Part shown: piece after piece, positions 33,996 to 42,923 of the stretch | How the letters are laid out: the number at the start of each line of letters is the position of its first letter | Numbering within the stretch: the first letter of the stretch is position 1 | Origin: Orlajensenia sp001423545 | GTDB taxonomy: Bacteria; Actinomycetota; Actinomycetes; Actinomycetales; Microbacteriaceae | NCBI GenBank assembly: GCA_001423545.1 | Contig: LMOK01000003.1 | Location: 1,116,001-1,180,000, forward strand | DNA length: 64,000 nt | Reading direction: 5' to 3' | The notes under the pieces: generated by a model | What the model saw: only the letters and a program-made list of their open reading frames with translations | The model's database searches: none | What the model was told of the DNA's origin: nothing | Translations under genes and position numbers: made by a program

Positions 33996-34760
33996 CTAGC
34001 GCGGAGTCGCGCGGCGGATCACGATGTACCCGCCGACCCCGCAGAGCACGGCGATCGCGAGCACCAGGCTGAACCCTCCCACGAGGCCCAGCGCGCCGAA
34101 CCACTCGAAGATCGCCGCCCAACTGCTGGTCAGGGTCGCCCAGGCGATGCCGCCGAGCAGGACTGCGGTGAAGGCTGCCGTGATGATCAGCATCCCGGGG
34201 ATGCGCCAGCGCATGTAGATGGTGGTGACGGCGGCTCCGATGAAGAGCACGAGCATCTCGAGGGCGAAGGCAGTGTAGAAGTCGACGAACCAGTTCGTCT
34301 GGCCGTACCAGAGCGCGTCGAACATGTGCACTCCGAGCCCCCAGCCGCCCGTCGCGATCTCGATCTGCACGAGAGTCGCGATCACCGCGGCGAACAGCAC
34401 GGAGACGAGAACGAACATCACGGCGGTGCCGAGCCAGAAGTCCCGGCGGGTGGCGCCGAAGCCCAGGGCGAACGAGAACGTGAGGCCGACGGCCTGCACG
34501 CCGACGACGACGAGGTACCACTGCGGCGAGATCACGGCCCAGCTGTATCGCATGTTCTCGAGGTCGGCGGGCGTGGCTCCGGCGCCCTGGGCGATCAGGC
34601 CGATGACCATCACGACGGCCCACGCCCCGGCGAGGATGATCGCGGGGATGCCGAAGAAGACCGAGGGGTTGATGGAGTGCAGCCTCACGATCCTCCAGAT
34701 CTCGTGGGCCCGTGATCGGGTCTCGGTGCGGGTGACCGGTGGGGCGACGGTGGTGGTCAT
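33996..34760 (-). CDS. membrane subunit of a YtrA-regulated ABC system
   Basis: A 254-residue membrane protein with six hydrophobic segments, each about 20 residues, and a short basic C-terminus (RRATPR). GFGATRRDFWLGTAVMFV resembles the intracellular helix of ABC-2 proteins of the Ytr type. It overlaps the ATPase gene as ATGA and is the third gene of the GntR, ATPase, permease operon. Ytr-type systems respond to cell-wall-active compounds in other Gram-positive bacteria; here the role is inferred. Confidence 0.75.
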   Translation of the reverse strand: MTTTVAPPVTRTETRSRAHEIWRIVRLHSINPSVFFGIPAIILAGAWAVVMVIGLIAQGAGATPADLENMRYSWAVISPQWYLVVVGVQAVGLTFSFALGFGATRRDFWLGTAVMFVLVSVLFAAVIATLVQIEIATGGWGLGVHMFDALWYGQTNWFVDFYTAFALEMLVLFIGAAVTTIYMRWRIPGMLIITAAFTAVLLGGIAWATLTSSWAAIFEWFGALGLVGGFSLVLAIAVLCGVGGYIVIRRATPR

Positions 34761-35662
34761 GCTGCGTCCTCTCCTTCTGACGAGGCGGCGAGGTCGTCGC
34801 CGGTGAGGTGGATGATGAGCTGCTGGAGAGAGACCGGTGCGAGCTCCAGGCCGAGCTCGGCGGCTCGCTGCCGGTCGGCCGGGTCGAGCCTGCCGTCGAT
34901 GGTGACGGATGCGAGTCCTCCGAGGGCCTGCCGGCCGATCACGGGCCGGTCGGCGACGAAGGCCTCGATGGCTGCCGCGGGTCCGGCCACCGTCGACGCC
35001 GAGCCGCGCACCTCCTCCGCGTCGCGATCGAGGATGATGCGGCCCTGGTCGATGAGGATGACGTGCTCGAGGAGGTTGGCCACCTCGTCGATCAGGTGGG
35101 TGGAGAGCACGATCGTGCGCGGGTGCTCGGCGTAGTCCTCGAGCAGCCGGTCGTAGAAGATGTGCCGGGCCACGGCGTCGAGCCCGAGGTAGGGCTCGTC
35201 GAAGAACGTGAGCGGGGCGCGCGAGGCGAGCCCGACGATGACGCCGACGGCGGACAGCTGGCCGCGGGAGAGCTTCTTGATCCGGCGTTTCGCGGGCAGC
35301 CTGAAGTCGGCGATCAACCGCGTCGCGAACGCCTCATCCCAGTTCTCGTGGAACCACGGCGCTGCTGCGAACACATCCGCTGCCGTGAACATGTCGGGGT
35401 AACGCTGCGACTCCGCGATGAAGCAGAGCTTGCGCAGCACGTCGGCGTGTTCGGCCGGCTCCCGACCGAACACCTGCAGCGTGCCGCCATCCGCGAACAA
35501 CTGGCCCGTCAGCATCTGCATGATCGTGGTCTTGCCGGCTCCGTTGCGGCCGAGCAGGCCGTAGATGCGGTTCGGCTCGATCGTGAGATCGACACCGTCG
35601 ACGGCGGTGAATGCGCCGTACCGCTTCGTGAGTCCACTCGCCTGTACAGCGGTGTCAGTCAT
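34757..35662 (-). CDS. ABC ATPase, YtrB-like
   Basis: A 301-residue ATPase. Walker A is GRNGAGKTT near residue 39. The signature region reads KKLSRGQLSAVG near 134, with Arg at the usual Gly position (LSRGQ). Walker B is LTFFDEPYLGLDAVARH near 152, and the H-loop is STHLIDE. The degenerate signature and DEPYLGLD are common in YtrB-type ATPases. It overlaps the GntR gene as ATGA, so regulator and transporter are made together. Confidence 0.85.
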   Translation of the reverse strand: MTDTAVQASGLTKRYGAFTAVDGVDLTIEPNRIYGLLGRNGAGKTTIMQMLTGQLFADGGTLQVFGREPAEHADVLRKLCFIAESQRYPDMFTAADVFAAAPWFHENWDEAFATRLIADFRLPAKRRIKKLSRGQLSAVGVIVGLASRAPLTFFDEPYLGLDAVARHIFYDRLLEDYAEHPRTIVLSTHLIDEVANLLEHVILIDQGRIILDRDAEEVRGSASTVAGPAAAIEAFVADRPVIGRQALGGLASVTIDGRLDPADRQRAAELGLELAPVSLQQLIIHLTGDDLAASSEGEDAA

Positions 35663-36027
35663 GGTTCAGTCCTTTCCGAGCGGATGAGGTCCGCGAGGCT
35701 CTCGACGTCGATGCCGAGTTTTCGAGCCTCGATGATGAGTGGTCGTACGTACTGGGCGGCGAACTCCGCTCGGCGCTGTTCCATCAGCCGGGCGCGGGCG
35801 CCCTCCATCACGAACATGCCGATTCCTCGACGCTTCACGACGATCCCGGTGTCCACCAGGCGGTTCACCCCCTTCAGGGCTGTCGCCGGGTTGATCCGAT
35901 GGAACGCCGCGAATTCGTTGATCGAGGGGATCTGAGCGTTCTCGGCGAGGGCGCCATCGATGATGTCGTTCTCTACCTGTTCGGCGATCTGGATGAAGAT
36001 CGGACGGGAGTCGTCCATTCGGTCCAC
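35659..36027 (-). CDS. GntR family regulator, YtrA subfamily
   Basis: A 122-residue regulator. The winged helix covers about residues 9-75 (PIFIQIAEQVENDIIDGAL, then IPSINEFAAFHRINPATALKGVNRL). The short C-terminal helical tail is typical of the YtrA group, which binds no large effector domain. GTG 36027 and ATG 36018 are both possible starts, and neither has a strong ribosome site. A 28-base dyad at 36053-36080 lies just upstream. The gene probably represses its own operon, which encodes the ABC pair. Confidence 0.88.
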   Translation of the reverse strand: MDRMDDSRPIFIQIAEQVENDIIDGALAENAQIPSINEFAAFHRINPATALKGVNRLVDTGIVVKRRGIGMFVMEGARARLMEQRRAEFAAQYVRPLIIEARKLGIDVESLADLIRSERTEP

Positions 36028-36052
36028 TCTGCTGCGACGGCTCGCAACCTCG

Positions 36053-36080
36053 TTGGTTAGTTACTTATGTAGTTAACCAA
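36053..36080. promoter_or_regulatory. YtrA-type operator
   Basis: TTGGTTAGTTAC and GTAGTTAACCAA flank TTAT. The arms are inverted repeats with 10 of 12 positions matching, in an AT-rich island 26 bases before the GntR start. This is the expected place and type of site for a YtrA-like repressor. Confidence 0.75.
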
Positions 36081-36117
36081 CCACGGCTCGGTGGTCCTGT
36101 CAAGGATCAATCCCGCG

Positions 36118-37518
36118 CTATGACCAGCGTGCGCCCAGGGAATGCGATCCCGGCGGGTGCGGCAGCGCCGCTGCGGCGAGCGCTGCAGCGACCTCGGTGG
36201 TGTCGTCGCGCACCATCCCCGCCGTCACCCGCACGAAGGCCGGGGCGCCCGGGACATCCGTCGCCATGAACGCCGAACCCGCGGCGACCCTGATGCCGAC
36301 CGCGGCCAGCTGCACCAGCGCCGAGCGCTCGTCGGCCACGGGCAGCCAGGTGTTGATTCCATCGGAGCGCACCGGCGACGCCACGCCCCAGACCCCGAGT
36401 CCCGTCGCGAGGGCGCGCTGGCGCGTGTGGTACTGGCGCCTGGCCTCGGCCACCTCGTCGATCGACTGGCCGTCGGTGAGCAGGTCGTAGAGGATGCGCT
36501 GCGTCATGCGCGACGTCCACCCCGGTCCCAGCATCCGCCTGGCGACGATGCGATCGACGATGCGGGTCGGGCCACCCAGTGCGGCGATGCGCAGGTCGGG
36601 GCCGTGCGACTTCGAGAAGCTGCGCACGTGCAGCACCTGATCGGGCAGCCACTCGCCGAGGCTCACGTCGCCCGAGGTCGAGATCTGGCCGGAGTGGTCG
36701 TCCTCGATCACTCTCACCTGGGAGCCGTTCGGATGCGTGCGGATGACGCGGGCCAGCTCCTCGGCGCGGGCTCGCGGCATCGAGGCCCCCGTCGGGTTCT
36801 GGGCTCGGGGCTGCAGGATGATGGCACTCGGATGCGTTCCCAGCGCGGCGGCGAGCGACGCGGGCAGCATGCCGTCGTCGTCGAGGACGACCGGCACGCG
36901 CTCGGCTCCGAGGGCGTCGATGAGATCGAAGAACGGCGGGAATCCCGGGCTCTCGACGACCACCCGATCGCCGAAGCGCACCACGGACTCGAGAGCACGC
37001 GAGACCGCATCGAGTGCCCCATCGACGACGGTGATGGCCTCGGCCGGGTACGGCCACGCCGCCCGCAGCACGCGCTCGAGCTCGGGGATGAGCGGAAGGT
37101 CGTGGTAGCTCGAGGTCTGCGCGCTCTGCGCTCCGGCCGAGACCCGGGCGAGCGCGCGGGCGAGGCCGGGGAGCAGCAGCGGATCGGGGGTTCCGCGCGA
37201 CAGGTCGAGCCTGGCGTCGCCGGGGTGCCCGGCCAGGCCCTGCGTGCGGGGAGGCAGCCAGGCGGCATCCGTGCTGCGGACGAAACTGCCGGCGCGACCA
37301 CGCGAGATGATGAGCCCGGCGCGGGCGAGGGCCTGCCAGGCGTGGCTGACCGTGGCCGGACTCACCCCGATCTCACTGGCGACCTCGCGCACCGTGGGCA
37401 GGCGATCGCCGGGTGCGAGCTCGCCCGAGGTGATCTGGCGCGCGATGGAGGCCGCGATGTCGCGGGGCGACGACCCGTCGATGTTCTGGATCCACGAGTG
37501 CATGGGTTCATCGTGCAT
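36118..37518 (-). CDS. MocR-type regulator (GntR domain fused to aminotransferase-like domain)
   Basis: A 466-residue fusion. The N-terminal winged helix (DIAASIARQITSGELAPGDRLPTVREVASE, read in parts) covers about residues 15-80. A fold-type-I PLP domain follows, with ILQPRAQNPTGASMP near residue 235, DDHSG near 275 and the expected PLP Lys in RSFSKSHGPDLR near 300. ATG 37518 follows GGAGG at nine bases. It is divergent from the pyrimidine-catabolism operon, which includes an omega-aminotransferase. It probably controls that operon in response to an amino compound such as beta-alanine; this is inference from position. Confidence 0.85.
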   Translation of the reverse strand: MHDEPMHSWIQNIDGSSPRDIAASIARQITSGELAPGDRLPTVREVASEIGVSPATVSHAWQALARAGLIISRGRAGSFVRSTDAAWLPPRTQGLAGHPGDARLDLSRGTPDPLLLPGLARALARVSAGAQSAQTSSYHDLPLIPELERVLRAAWPYPAEAITVVDGALDAVSRALESVVRFGDRVVVESPGFPPFFDLIDALGAERVPVVLDDDGMLPASLAAALGTHPSAIILQPRAQNPTGASMPRARAEELARVIRTHPNGSQVRVIEDDHSGQISTSGDVSLGEWLPDQVLHVRSFSKSHGPDLRIAALGGPTRIVDRIVARRMLGPGWTSRMTQRILYDLLTDGQSIDEVAEARRQYHTRQRALATGLGVWGVASPVRSDGINTWLPVADERSALVQLAAVGIRVAAGSAFMATDVPGAPAFVRVTAGMVRDDTTEVAAALAAAALPHPPGSHSLGARWS

Positions 37519-37611
37519 GGGTCTTGCCCTCCGGGAGGTGGGGAACCACAATGACTTACACGTACGTCACACAGTGAAACAAAAGAGAAATGTTTACGCC
37601 GAACAATAACA

Positions 37612-37634
37612 GAACGGACGAAGAAGTCCGGTTC
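37612..37634. promoter_or_regulatory. inverted repeat upstream of the pyrimidine operon
   Basis: GAACGGAC and GTCCGGTTC flank GAAGAA and pair with one bulged G. The site lies in the AT-rich divergent region between the MocR gene and the ureidopropionase gene. It could be the regulator's site or a 5'-leader hairpin. The rest of 37519-37711 shows no clear promoter. Confidence 0.4.
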
Positions 37635-37711
37635 GGCTTCAACCCTCGGCGTTGGTGACTCTCGTGTAGTACCGCCATCGCCGGCAGATCCTTTCGTGGA
37701 GGCAACCGGTC

Positions 37712-38593
37712 ATGACCAGCGTCAGCAAGAGCACCACCACCAGCACGAACATCGTGCGAGCAGCGATCACCCAGACGACCTGGACGGGCGACAAGGAGTC
37801 GATGATCGCCAGGCACGAGCAGTTCGCTCGCGAGGCGAAGGAGCAGGGAGCCCAGGTCATCTGCTTCCAGGAGCTGTTCTACGGCCCGTACTTCGGCATC
37901 ACCGAGGACGCCAAGTACTACGACTACGCCGAACCGGCCGACGGGCCCATCGTGCAGCGCTTCGCGGCTCTCGCCCAGGAACTCGACATGGTCATGATCC
38001 TCCCGATCTACGAGGAGGAGCAGCCCGGCGTCTACTACAACACGGCCGTCGTGGTCGACTCCGACGGCAGCATCCTCGGGTCCTACCGCAAGCACCACAT
38101 CCCCAACCTCGATCGGTTCTGGGAGAAGTTCTACTTCCGTCCCGGCAACCTCGGCTACCCCGTGTTCGACACCGCCGTCGGCAAGATCGGCGTCTACATC
38201 TGCTACGACAGGCACTTCCCCGAGGGATGGCGCGAGCTCGGCCTGAACGGCGCGCAGATCGTCTTCAACCCCAACGCCACCAAGCCCGGCCTCTCGAACC
38301 GCCTCTGGGAGATCGAGCAGCCGGCGGCCGCAGCGGCCAACGGCTACTTCGTGGCCGCCGCCAACCGTGTCGGCAAGGAGGACAACGAGTACGGCGAGCT
38401 CGCCGTCGACTTCTACGGCTCGAGCCAGTTCGTCGACCCGCAGGGCAACATCATCGGCGAGTACGGCTCGAAGACCGACGAGGAGGTCGTGGTGCGCGAC
38501 CTCGACATGGACATGATCCGCCAGGTGCGCAACAACTGGCAGTTCTACCGCGACCGTCGTCCGGAGTCGTACACGTCCATCCCGAAGCCGTAG
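37712..38593 (+). CDS. nitrilase-superfamily amidohydrolase, probable beta-ureidopropionase
   Basis: A 293-residue carbon-nitrogen hydrolase. The Glu-Lys-Cys triad is visible: Glu in CFQELFYGP near residue 54, Lys in YRKHHIPN near 129, and Cys in YICYDRHFPEGWR near 165. The sequence type is that of N-carbamoyl-beta-alanine amidohydrolases, which release beta-alanine, CO2 and ammonia. N-carbamoyl-putrescine or N-carbamoyl-D-amino acid amidase activity cannot be excluded. GGAGG precedes the ATG at 10 bases. It is first in a nine-gene plus-strand run with dihydropyrimidinase next. Confidence 0.87.
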   Translation: MTSVSKSTTTSTNIVRAAITQTTWTGDKESMIARHEQFAREAKEQGAQVICFQELFYGPYFGITEDAKYYDYAEPADGPIVQRFAALAQELDMVMILPIYEEEQPGVYYNTAVVVDSDGSILGSYRKHHIPNLDRFWEKFYFRPGNLGYPVFDTAVGKIGVYICYDRHFPEGWRELGLNGAQIVFNPNATKPGLSNRLWEIEQPAAAAANGYFVAAANRVGKEDNEYGELAVDFYGSSQFVDPQGNIIGEYGSKTDEEVVVRDLDMDMIRQVRNNWQFYRDRRPESYTSIPKP

Positions 38594-38614
38594 CCGACCG
38601 CGAAGGAGCGAACC

Positions 38615-40078
38615 ATGGCAACGACCCTCATCACCAACGGCACCGTGGTCAGCGCCACCGGCCGTGCGCAGGCCGACGTGCTGATCGACGGGGAGCGCAT
38701 CACCGCGGTCCTGGAGCCGGGCAGCGTGCTGCTCGGCACCGATGTCGCGGCATCCGTCGACACCGTCATCGATGCCACGGGCAAGTACGTGATCCCGGGT
38801 GGCATCGACGCGCACACCCACATGCAGCTGCCGTTCGGCGGCACCGAGGCGTCCGACACCTTCGAGACCGGCACCCGGGCCGCCGCATGGGGTGGAACGA
38901 CGAGCATCGTCGACTTCGCCGTGCAGACCTACGGCCAGAAGATCCAGGACGGCCTCGCTGCGTGGCACGAGAAGGCTGCGGGCAACTGCGCCATCGACTA
39001 CGGCTTCCACCAGATCGTGGGCGACGTGAACGACGAGTCCCTTCTCGCGATGCGCGGCCTCGTCGACGAGGGTATCTCGAGCTTCAAGCTGTTCATGGCC
39101 TACCCGGGCGTCTTCTACTCCGACGACGCGCAGATCCTCAAGGCCATGCAGCTCTCGCGCGACACGGGCATGCTCACGATGATGCACGCCGAGAACGGCC
39201 CGGCCATCGACGTTCTCGCGGCCCAGCTCGTGGAGCAGCGCAAGACCGATCCGTTCTACCACGGCAAGGCGCGAGCCTGGGAGATGGAGGAGGAGGCCAC
39301 GCATCGGGCGATCATGCTGGCCAAGCTCACCGGTGCCCCCCTCTACATCGTGCACGTCAGCGCCAAGCAGGCCGTCGAGCAGGTGGCGTGGGCCCGCGAC
39401 AAGGGCCAGAACGTGTTCGCCGAGACCTGCCCCCAGTACCTCTACCTCTCGCTCGAGGAGCAGCTCGGCGCCGTCAGTGAGAAGTGGGGCGCCTTCGAGG
39501 GGGCCAAGTGGGTGTGCTCGACGCCGCTGCGCTCGCGGGAGGAGGGCCACCAGGACGCCATGTGGCAGTCGCTGCGCACCAACGACGTGCAGATGGTCTC
39601 CACCGATCACTGCCCCTTCTGCATGAAGGACCAGAAGGAGCTGGGCCTCGGCGACTTCCGCAAGATCCCGAACGGCATCGGCTCGATCGAGCACCGCATG
39701 GACCTGATGTACCAGGGCGTCGTGACGGGGGAGATCACCCTCGAGCGCTGGGTGGAGCTCACCAGCACCACCCCGGCTCGCATGTTCGGCCTCTACGGAC
39801 AGAAGGGGGTGATCCAGCCGGGGGCGGATGCCGACATCGTCGTCTACGACCCCGACGGCCACACCTCCATCGGCATGCCCGTCGATGAATCGGGCACGCC
39901 CACGGGTCGGACCCACCACATGAACATGGACCACTCCGCGTGGGAGGGCTACGAGATCGACGGTCACGTCGACACCGTCATCTCGCGCGGCAAGGTCGTC
40001 GTCGACGACAACCAGTACCTGGGCGCCCAGGGCGACGGCCGGTTCCTCAAGCGCGGCCTGTCGCAGTACCTGATCTAG
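38615..40078 (+). CDS. hydA: dihydropyrimidinase / hydantoinase
   Basis: A 487-residue cyclic amidohydrolase that opens dihydrouracil, dihydrothymine or hydantoin rings. The metal ligands are visible: GGIDAHTHMQLP near residue 63 (two His), the carbamylated Lys in SFKLFMAYPG near 150, His in MMHAENG near 190, His in YIVHVS near 247, and Asp in STDHCPF near 330. Length is normal for the family. It lies between the ureidopropionase and an LLM oxidoreductase, so the substrate is most likely a dihydropyrimidine. Confidence 0.92.
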   Translation: MATTLITNGTVVSATGRAQADVLIDGERITAVLEPGSVLLGTDVAASVDTVIDATGKYVIPGGIDAHTHMQLPFGGTEASDTFETGTRAAAWGGTTSIVDFAVQTYGQKIQDGLAAWHEKAAGNCAIDYGFHQIVGDVNDESLLAMRGLVDEGISSFKLFMAYPGVFYSDDAQILKAMQLSRDTGMLTMMHAENGPAIDVLAAQLVEQRKTDPFYHGKARAWEMEEEATHRAIMLAKLTGAPLYIVHVSAKQAVEQVAWARDKGQNVFAETCPQYLYLSLEEQLGAVSEKWGAFEGAKWVCSTPLRSREEGHQDAMWQSLRTNDVQMVSTDHCPFCMKDQKELGLGDFRKIPNGIGSIEHRMDLMYQGVVTGEITLERWVELTSTTPARMFGLYGQKGVIQPGADADIVVYDPDGHTSIGMPVDESGTPTGRTHHMNMDHSAWEGYEIDGHVDTVISRGKVVVDDNQYLGAQGDGRFLKRGLSQYLI

Positions 40079-40087
40079 GAGACCCCC

Positions 40088-41104
40088 ATGGATTTCGGAG
40101 CCGTCCTCCAGACCAACCCGCCCGCGTCCCGCACGGTGCAGCTCGCCAAGCTCGCCGAGAACCACGGCTTCAGCCACGTGTGGACCTTCGACTCGCACCT
40201 GCTCTGGCAGGAGCCCTACGTGATCTACAGCGCCATCCTCGCCGAGACCCGCAAGGTGATCGTCGGGCCGATGGTCACCAACCCGGCGACGCGCGACTGG
40301 ACCGTGACGGCCTCGGTCTTCGCGACGCTGAACGAGATGTACGGCAACCGCACCATCGTCGGCATCGGCCGCGGCGACTCGGCCGTGCGCGTGACCAACG
40401 GGGCGCCCACCACCCTGAAGACGCTGCGCGAATCGATCCACGTCATCCGCGAGCTCGGCAACTCGCGTTCGGTGGAGTACAACGGCTCGCAGCTGCAGTT
40501 CCCGTGGAGCCGCGGCTCGGAGCTCGACGTCTGGGTGGCGGCCTACGGTCCGCTCGCGCTGAAGCTCACCGGCGAGGTCGGCGACGGCTTCATCCTGCAG
40601 CTCGCAGACCTCGACATCGCCGCCTGGATGATCAAGACGGTGCGGGATGCCGCAGAAGCCGTCGGCCGGGACCCGATGTCGATCAAGTTCTGCGTGGCGG
40701 CGCCCATGTACATCGGCGACGACTGGGAGCACATGCGCGACCAGTGCCGCTGGTTCGGCGGCATGGTCGGCAACCACGTGGCCGACATCGTCTCGAAGTA
40801 CGGCGTCCATGGGGACGTGCCGGAAGCCCTCACCGACTACATCGCCGGCCGCGAGGGCTACGATTACAACGAGCACGGCCGCGCGGGCAACTCGCACGCC
40901 AGCTTCGTGCCCGACGAGATCGTCGACAGGTTCTGCATCATGGGAACCGCCGAGCAGCACATCGAGAAGCTCGAGGCGCTGAAGGCGCTCGGAGTCGACC
41001 AGTTCGCAGGCTACCTGCAACACGACAACAAGGAGGAGACCCTCCGCGTGTACGGCGAGACCGTCATCCCGGCACTCTCCGACCACATCACGGCGAAGGC
41101 ATGA
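40088..41104 (+). CDS. LLM class oxidoreductase of the pyrimidine operon
   Basis: A 338-residue luciferase-like protein (MDFGAVLQTNPPASRTVQLAKL at the N-terminus, read in parts). TFDSHLLW near residue 33 stands where F420-dependent enzymes have their conserved Asp and His. GIGRGDSAVRV near 98 is the family's loop. I believe it belongs to a subfamily (TIGR03842 in my recollection) that recurs with dihydropyrimidinases; some hosts of that group lack F420, so FMN is also possible. Its reaction is not established. It overlaps the permease gene by four bases, within the operon, and could supply a pyrimidine reduction or dihydropyrimidine oxidation step. Confidence 0.82.
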   Translation: MDFGAVLQTNPPASRTVQLAKLAENHGFSHVWTFDSHLLWQEPYVIYSAILAETRKVIVGPMVTNPATRDWTVTASVFATLNEMYGNRTIVGIGRGDSAVRVTNGAPTTLKTLRESIHVIRELGNSRSVEYNGSQLQFPWSRGSELDVWVAAYGPLALKLTGEVGDGFILQLADLDIAAWMIKTVRDAAEAVGRDPMSIKFCVAAPMYIGDDWEHMRDQCRWFGGMVGNHVADIVSKYGVHGDVPEALTDYIAGREGYDYNEHGRAGNSHASFVPDEIVDRFCIMGTAEQHIEKLEALKALGVDQFAGYLQHDNKEETLRVYGETVIPALSDHITAKA

Positions 41105-42066
41105 GCGTGTCCGAGGCGCTGAAGGCGGTCGACGCGGGATCGATCGGCACGGTGCCCGGAATCGTCGAGGATTCGACCCGACGACCGCTGCGCGGCGCAG
41201 CCTTCCTCCGCCGCTTCGCGCTGGGCGCCCTCGGCGTGATCCTGCTCGCCGTGGTGTGGGAGCTCTACAAGGCTCTAGGCCCGGCCGAGGGCGTGATCGT
41301 CGGCGGCGTCACCGTGCTGCCGCGCACGACGGACCTCGCCATGCCTCACGTGTGGGACATGGTCGGCCGTCTGTTCGAGCCGGTCTCGAGCGCCGCCAAC
41401 GCCCTGCCGATGTGGTTGGCGGTGCTGCAGGCCTCGGTGTTCAGCCTGGGAGTGGCATCCGTCGGCTGGATCGCCGGAGTGATCGTCGGTCTCTTCCTCG
41501 CCCTGCTCATGCAGCGCTTCCTCACGGCCGAGGCCGCGCTGTTCCCGTGGATCGTGCTGAGCCAGACGGTCCCCCTCATCGCCATCGCCCCCCTCGTGCG
41601 GCGCTGGGGCGCGCAGATCGAGATCGGCTCCTTCGAGTGGGAGCCGTGGATGTCGGTCGCCCTCATCGCCAGTTACCTCGCGTTCTTCCCCATCTCGATC
41701 GGCGCGCTCCGCGGCCTCAACTCGCCGGACACCAACCACATCGAGCTCATGCGCAGCTACGGCGTCGGCTGGTGGACGACGCTGTTCCGGCTGCGCCTGC
41801 CCGCCAGCGTTCCGTACCTGCTGCCGGCACTCCGGCTCGGCGCGGCCAGCGCCGTCATCGGCACGATCGTCGCCGAGGTGTCGATCGGCCTGCGCGGCGG
41901 CATCGGACGCATGGTCGTCGAGTTCGCCGCGGCAGCGGGCGGCGACCCGGCCAAACCGTACGCGCCCATCTTCGGCGCCGTGCTCGTGGGCCTCGTGGCC
42001 GCGGGCTTCGTCAGTCTCATCGGCGTCTTCCTGCGCCGCTACCGCCGTGGAGAGGTTCCAGCATGA
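41101..42066 (+). CDS. ABC importer permease (SsuC/ThiX type), first of two
   Basis: A 321-residue membrane protein with six spans and the EAA loop ELMRSYGVGWWTTLFRLRLPASVPY near residue 220. An insert of about 30 residues between the first two spans (GGVTVLPRTTDLAMPHVWDMVG) is longer than in typical SsuC. It overlaps the LLM gene and the ATPase gene by four bases each. Together with a second permease it would form a heterodimeric channel. Confidence 0.85.
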   Translation: MSVSEALKAVDAGSIGTVPGIVEDSTRRPLRGAAFLRRFALGALGVILLAVVWELYKALGPAEGVIVGGVTVLPRTTDLAMPHVWDMVGRLFEPVSSAANALPMWLAVLQASVFSLGVASVGWIAGVIVGLFLALLMQRFLTAEAALFPWIVLSQTVPLIAIAPLVRRWGAQIEIGSFEWEPWMSVALIASYLAFFPISIGALRGLNSPDTNHIELMRSYGVGWWTTLFRLRLPASVPYLLPALRLGAASAVIGTIVAEVSIGLRGGIGRMVVEFAAAAGGDPAKPYAPIFGAVLVGLVAAGFVSLIGVFLRRYRRGEVPA

Positions 42067-42923
42067 CCGATCAGACGACCACCCCGGGTACGGGCGCGGC
42101 ATCAGGTGCCGCATCCGACGCCGTCAGCATCACCGGTGTCTCCCGGGTCTTCACCGGCCGCCGGGGCGAGAGCACCGTCACCGCCCTCGACGGCATCGAC
42201 CTCACGGTGTCGCCGGGTGAGTTCGTGAGCCTGATCGGGCCGAGCGGATGCGGCAAGTCCACTCTGCTGCGTCTCATCGCCGACCTCGACCAGCCCACGG
42301 CGGGCGAGATCCGGGTCTTCGGCAAGACGGCCAAGAAGGCCCGCCTCGACCAGGAGTACGGCATCGCGTTCCAGCAGGCCGGGCTGCTGCCGTGGCGCAG
42401 CGTCGCCGCGAACATCGAGCTGCCGCTGCAGCTGCACGGCATGGCGGCGGCGGGCCGCAAGGCGCGCACGGCCGAGCTGCTCGAACTCGTGGGCCTCGGC
42501 GACTTCGGCTCCAAGTACCCCGACCAGCTCTCCGGCGGCATGCAGCAGCGCGTCGCCATCGCCAGGGCTCTCGCCGAGAGCCCCAACCTGCTGCTCATGG
42601 ACGAGCCGTTCGGGGCCCTCGACGAGATGACGCGCGAGCGGATGCAGAACGAACTGGTGCGCATCTGCGGTGAGACCCAGGCGGCCGTGGTGTTCGTGAC
42701 CCACAGCATTCCCGAGGCCGTCTTCCTCTCCAACCGCGTCGTCGTCATGTCGCCCAGGCCAGGCCGCATCCAGGGCATCCTGCCCGTCGCCCTCGGCTCC
42801 TCCGGCCAGCGCGGCGAGGGCCTGCGCGAGGCCGACGGCTTCTTCGACGCGGTCAGCGAGGTGCGGGAACTGCTCCACGGTGCGCCCGCCGAGACGGGCG
42901 CACGAGGGGTCGAGAACCGATGA
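42063..42923 (+). CDS. ABC importer ATPase (NitT/TauT type)
   Basis: A 286-residue ATPase. Walker A is GPSGCGKST near residue 60, the Q-loop is AFQQAGLLPWRS near 102, the signature is LSGGMQQR near 160, Walker B is LLLMDEPFGALDEMTR near 180, and the H-loop is VTHSIPEA. It overlaps both permease genes by four bases. The LPWRS motif places it with NitT/TauT/thiamine-precursor importers, consistent with the NMT1-like binding protein downstream. Confidence 0.88.
   Translation: MTDQTTTPGTGAASGAASDAVSITGVSRVFTGRRGESTVTALDGIDLTVSPGEFVSLIGPSGCGKSTLLRLIADLDQPTAGEIRVFGKTAKKARLDQEYGIAFQQAGLLPWRSVAANIELPLQLHGMAAAGRKARTAELLELVGLGDFGSKYPDQLSGGMQQRVAIARALAESPNLLLMDEPFGALDEMTRERMQNELVRICGETQAAVVFVTHSIPEAVFLSNRVVVMSPRPGRIQGILPVALGSSGQRGEGLREADGFFDAVSEVRELLHGAPAETGARGVENR

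Noticed and set aside
37560..37580. A MocR operator around ACGTACGT
   Set aside because: The dyad is short (8 bases plus a TCAC-GTGA pair) and could be chance in this AT-richer gap.
37556..41086. A 1176-residue minus-strand open frame opposite the pyrimidine genes
   Set aside because: It has the composition of antisense high-GC DNA (Val/Leu/Asp/His/Arg runs), while the plus-strand genes show all catalytic motifs.
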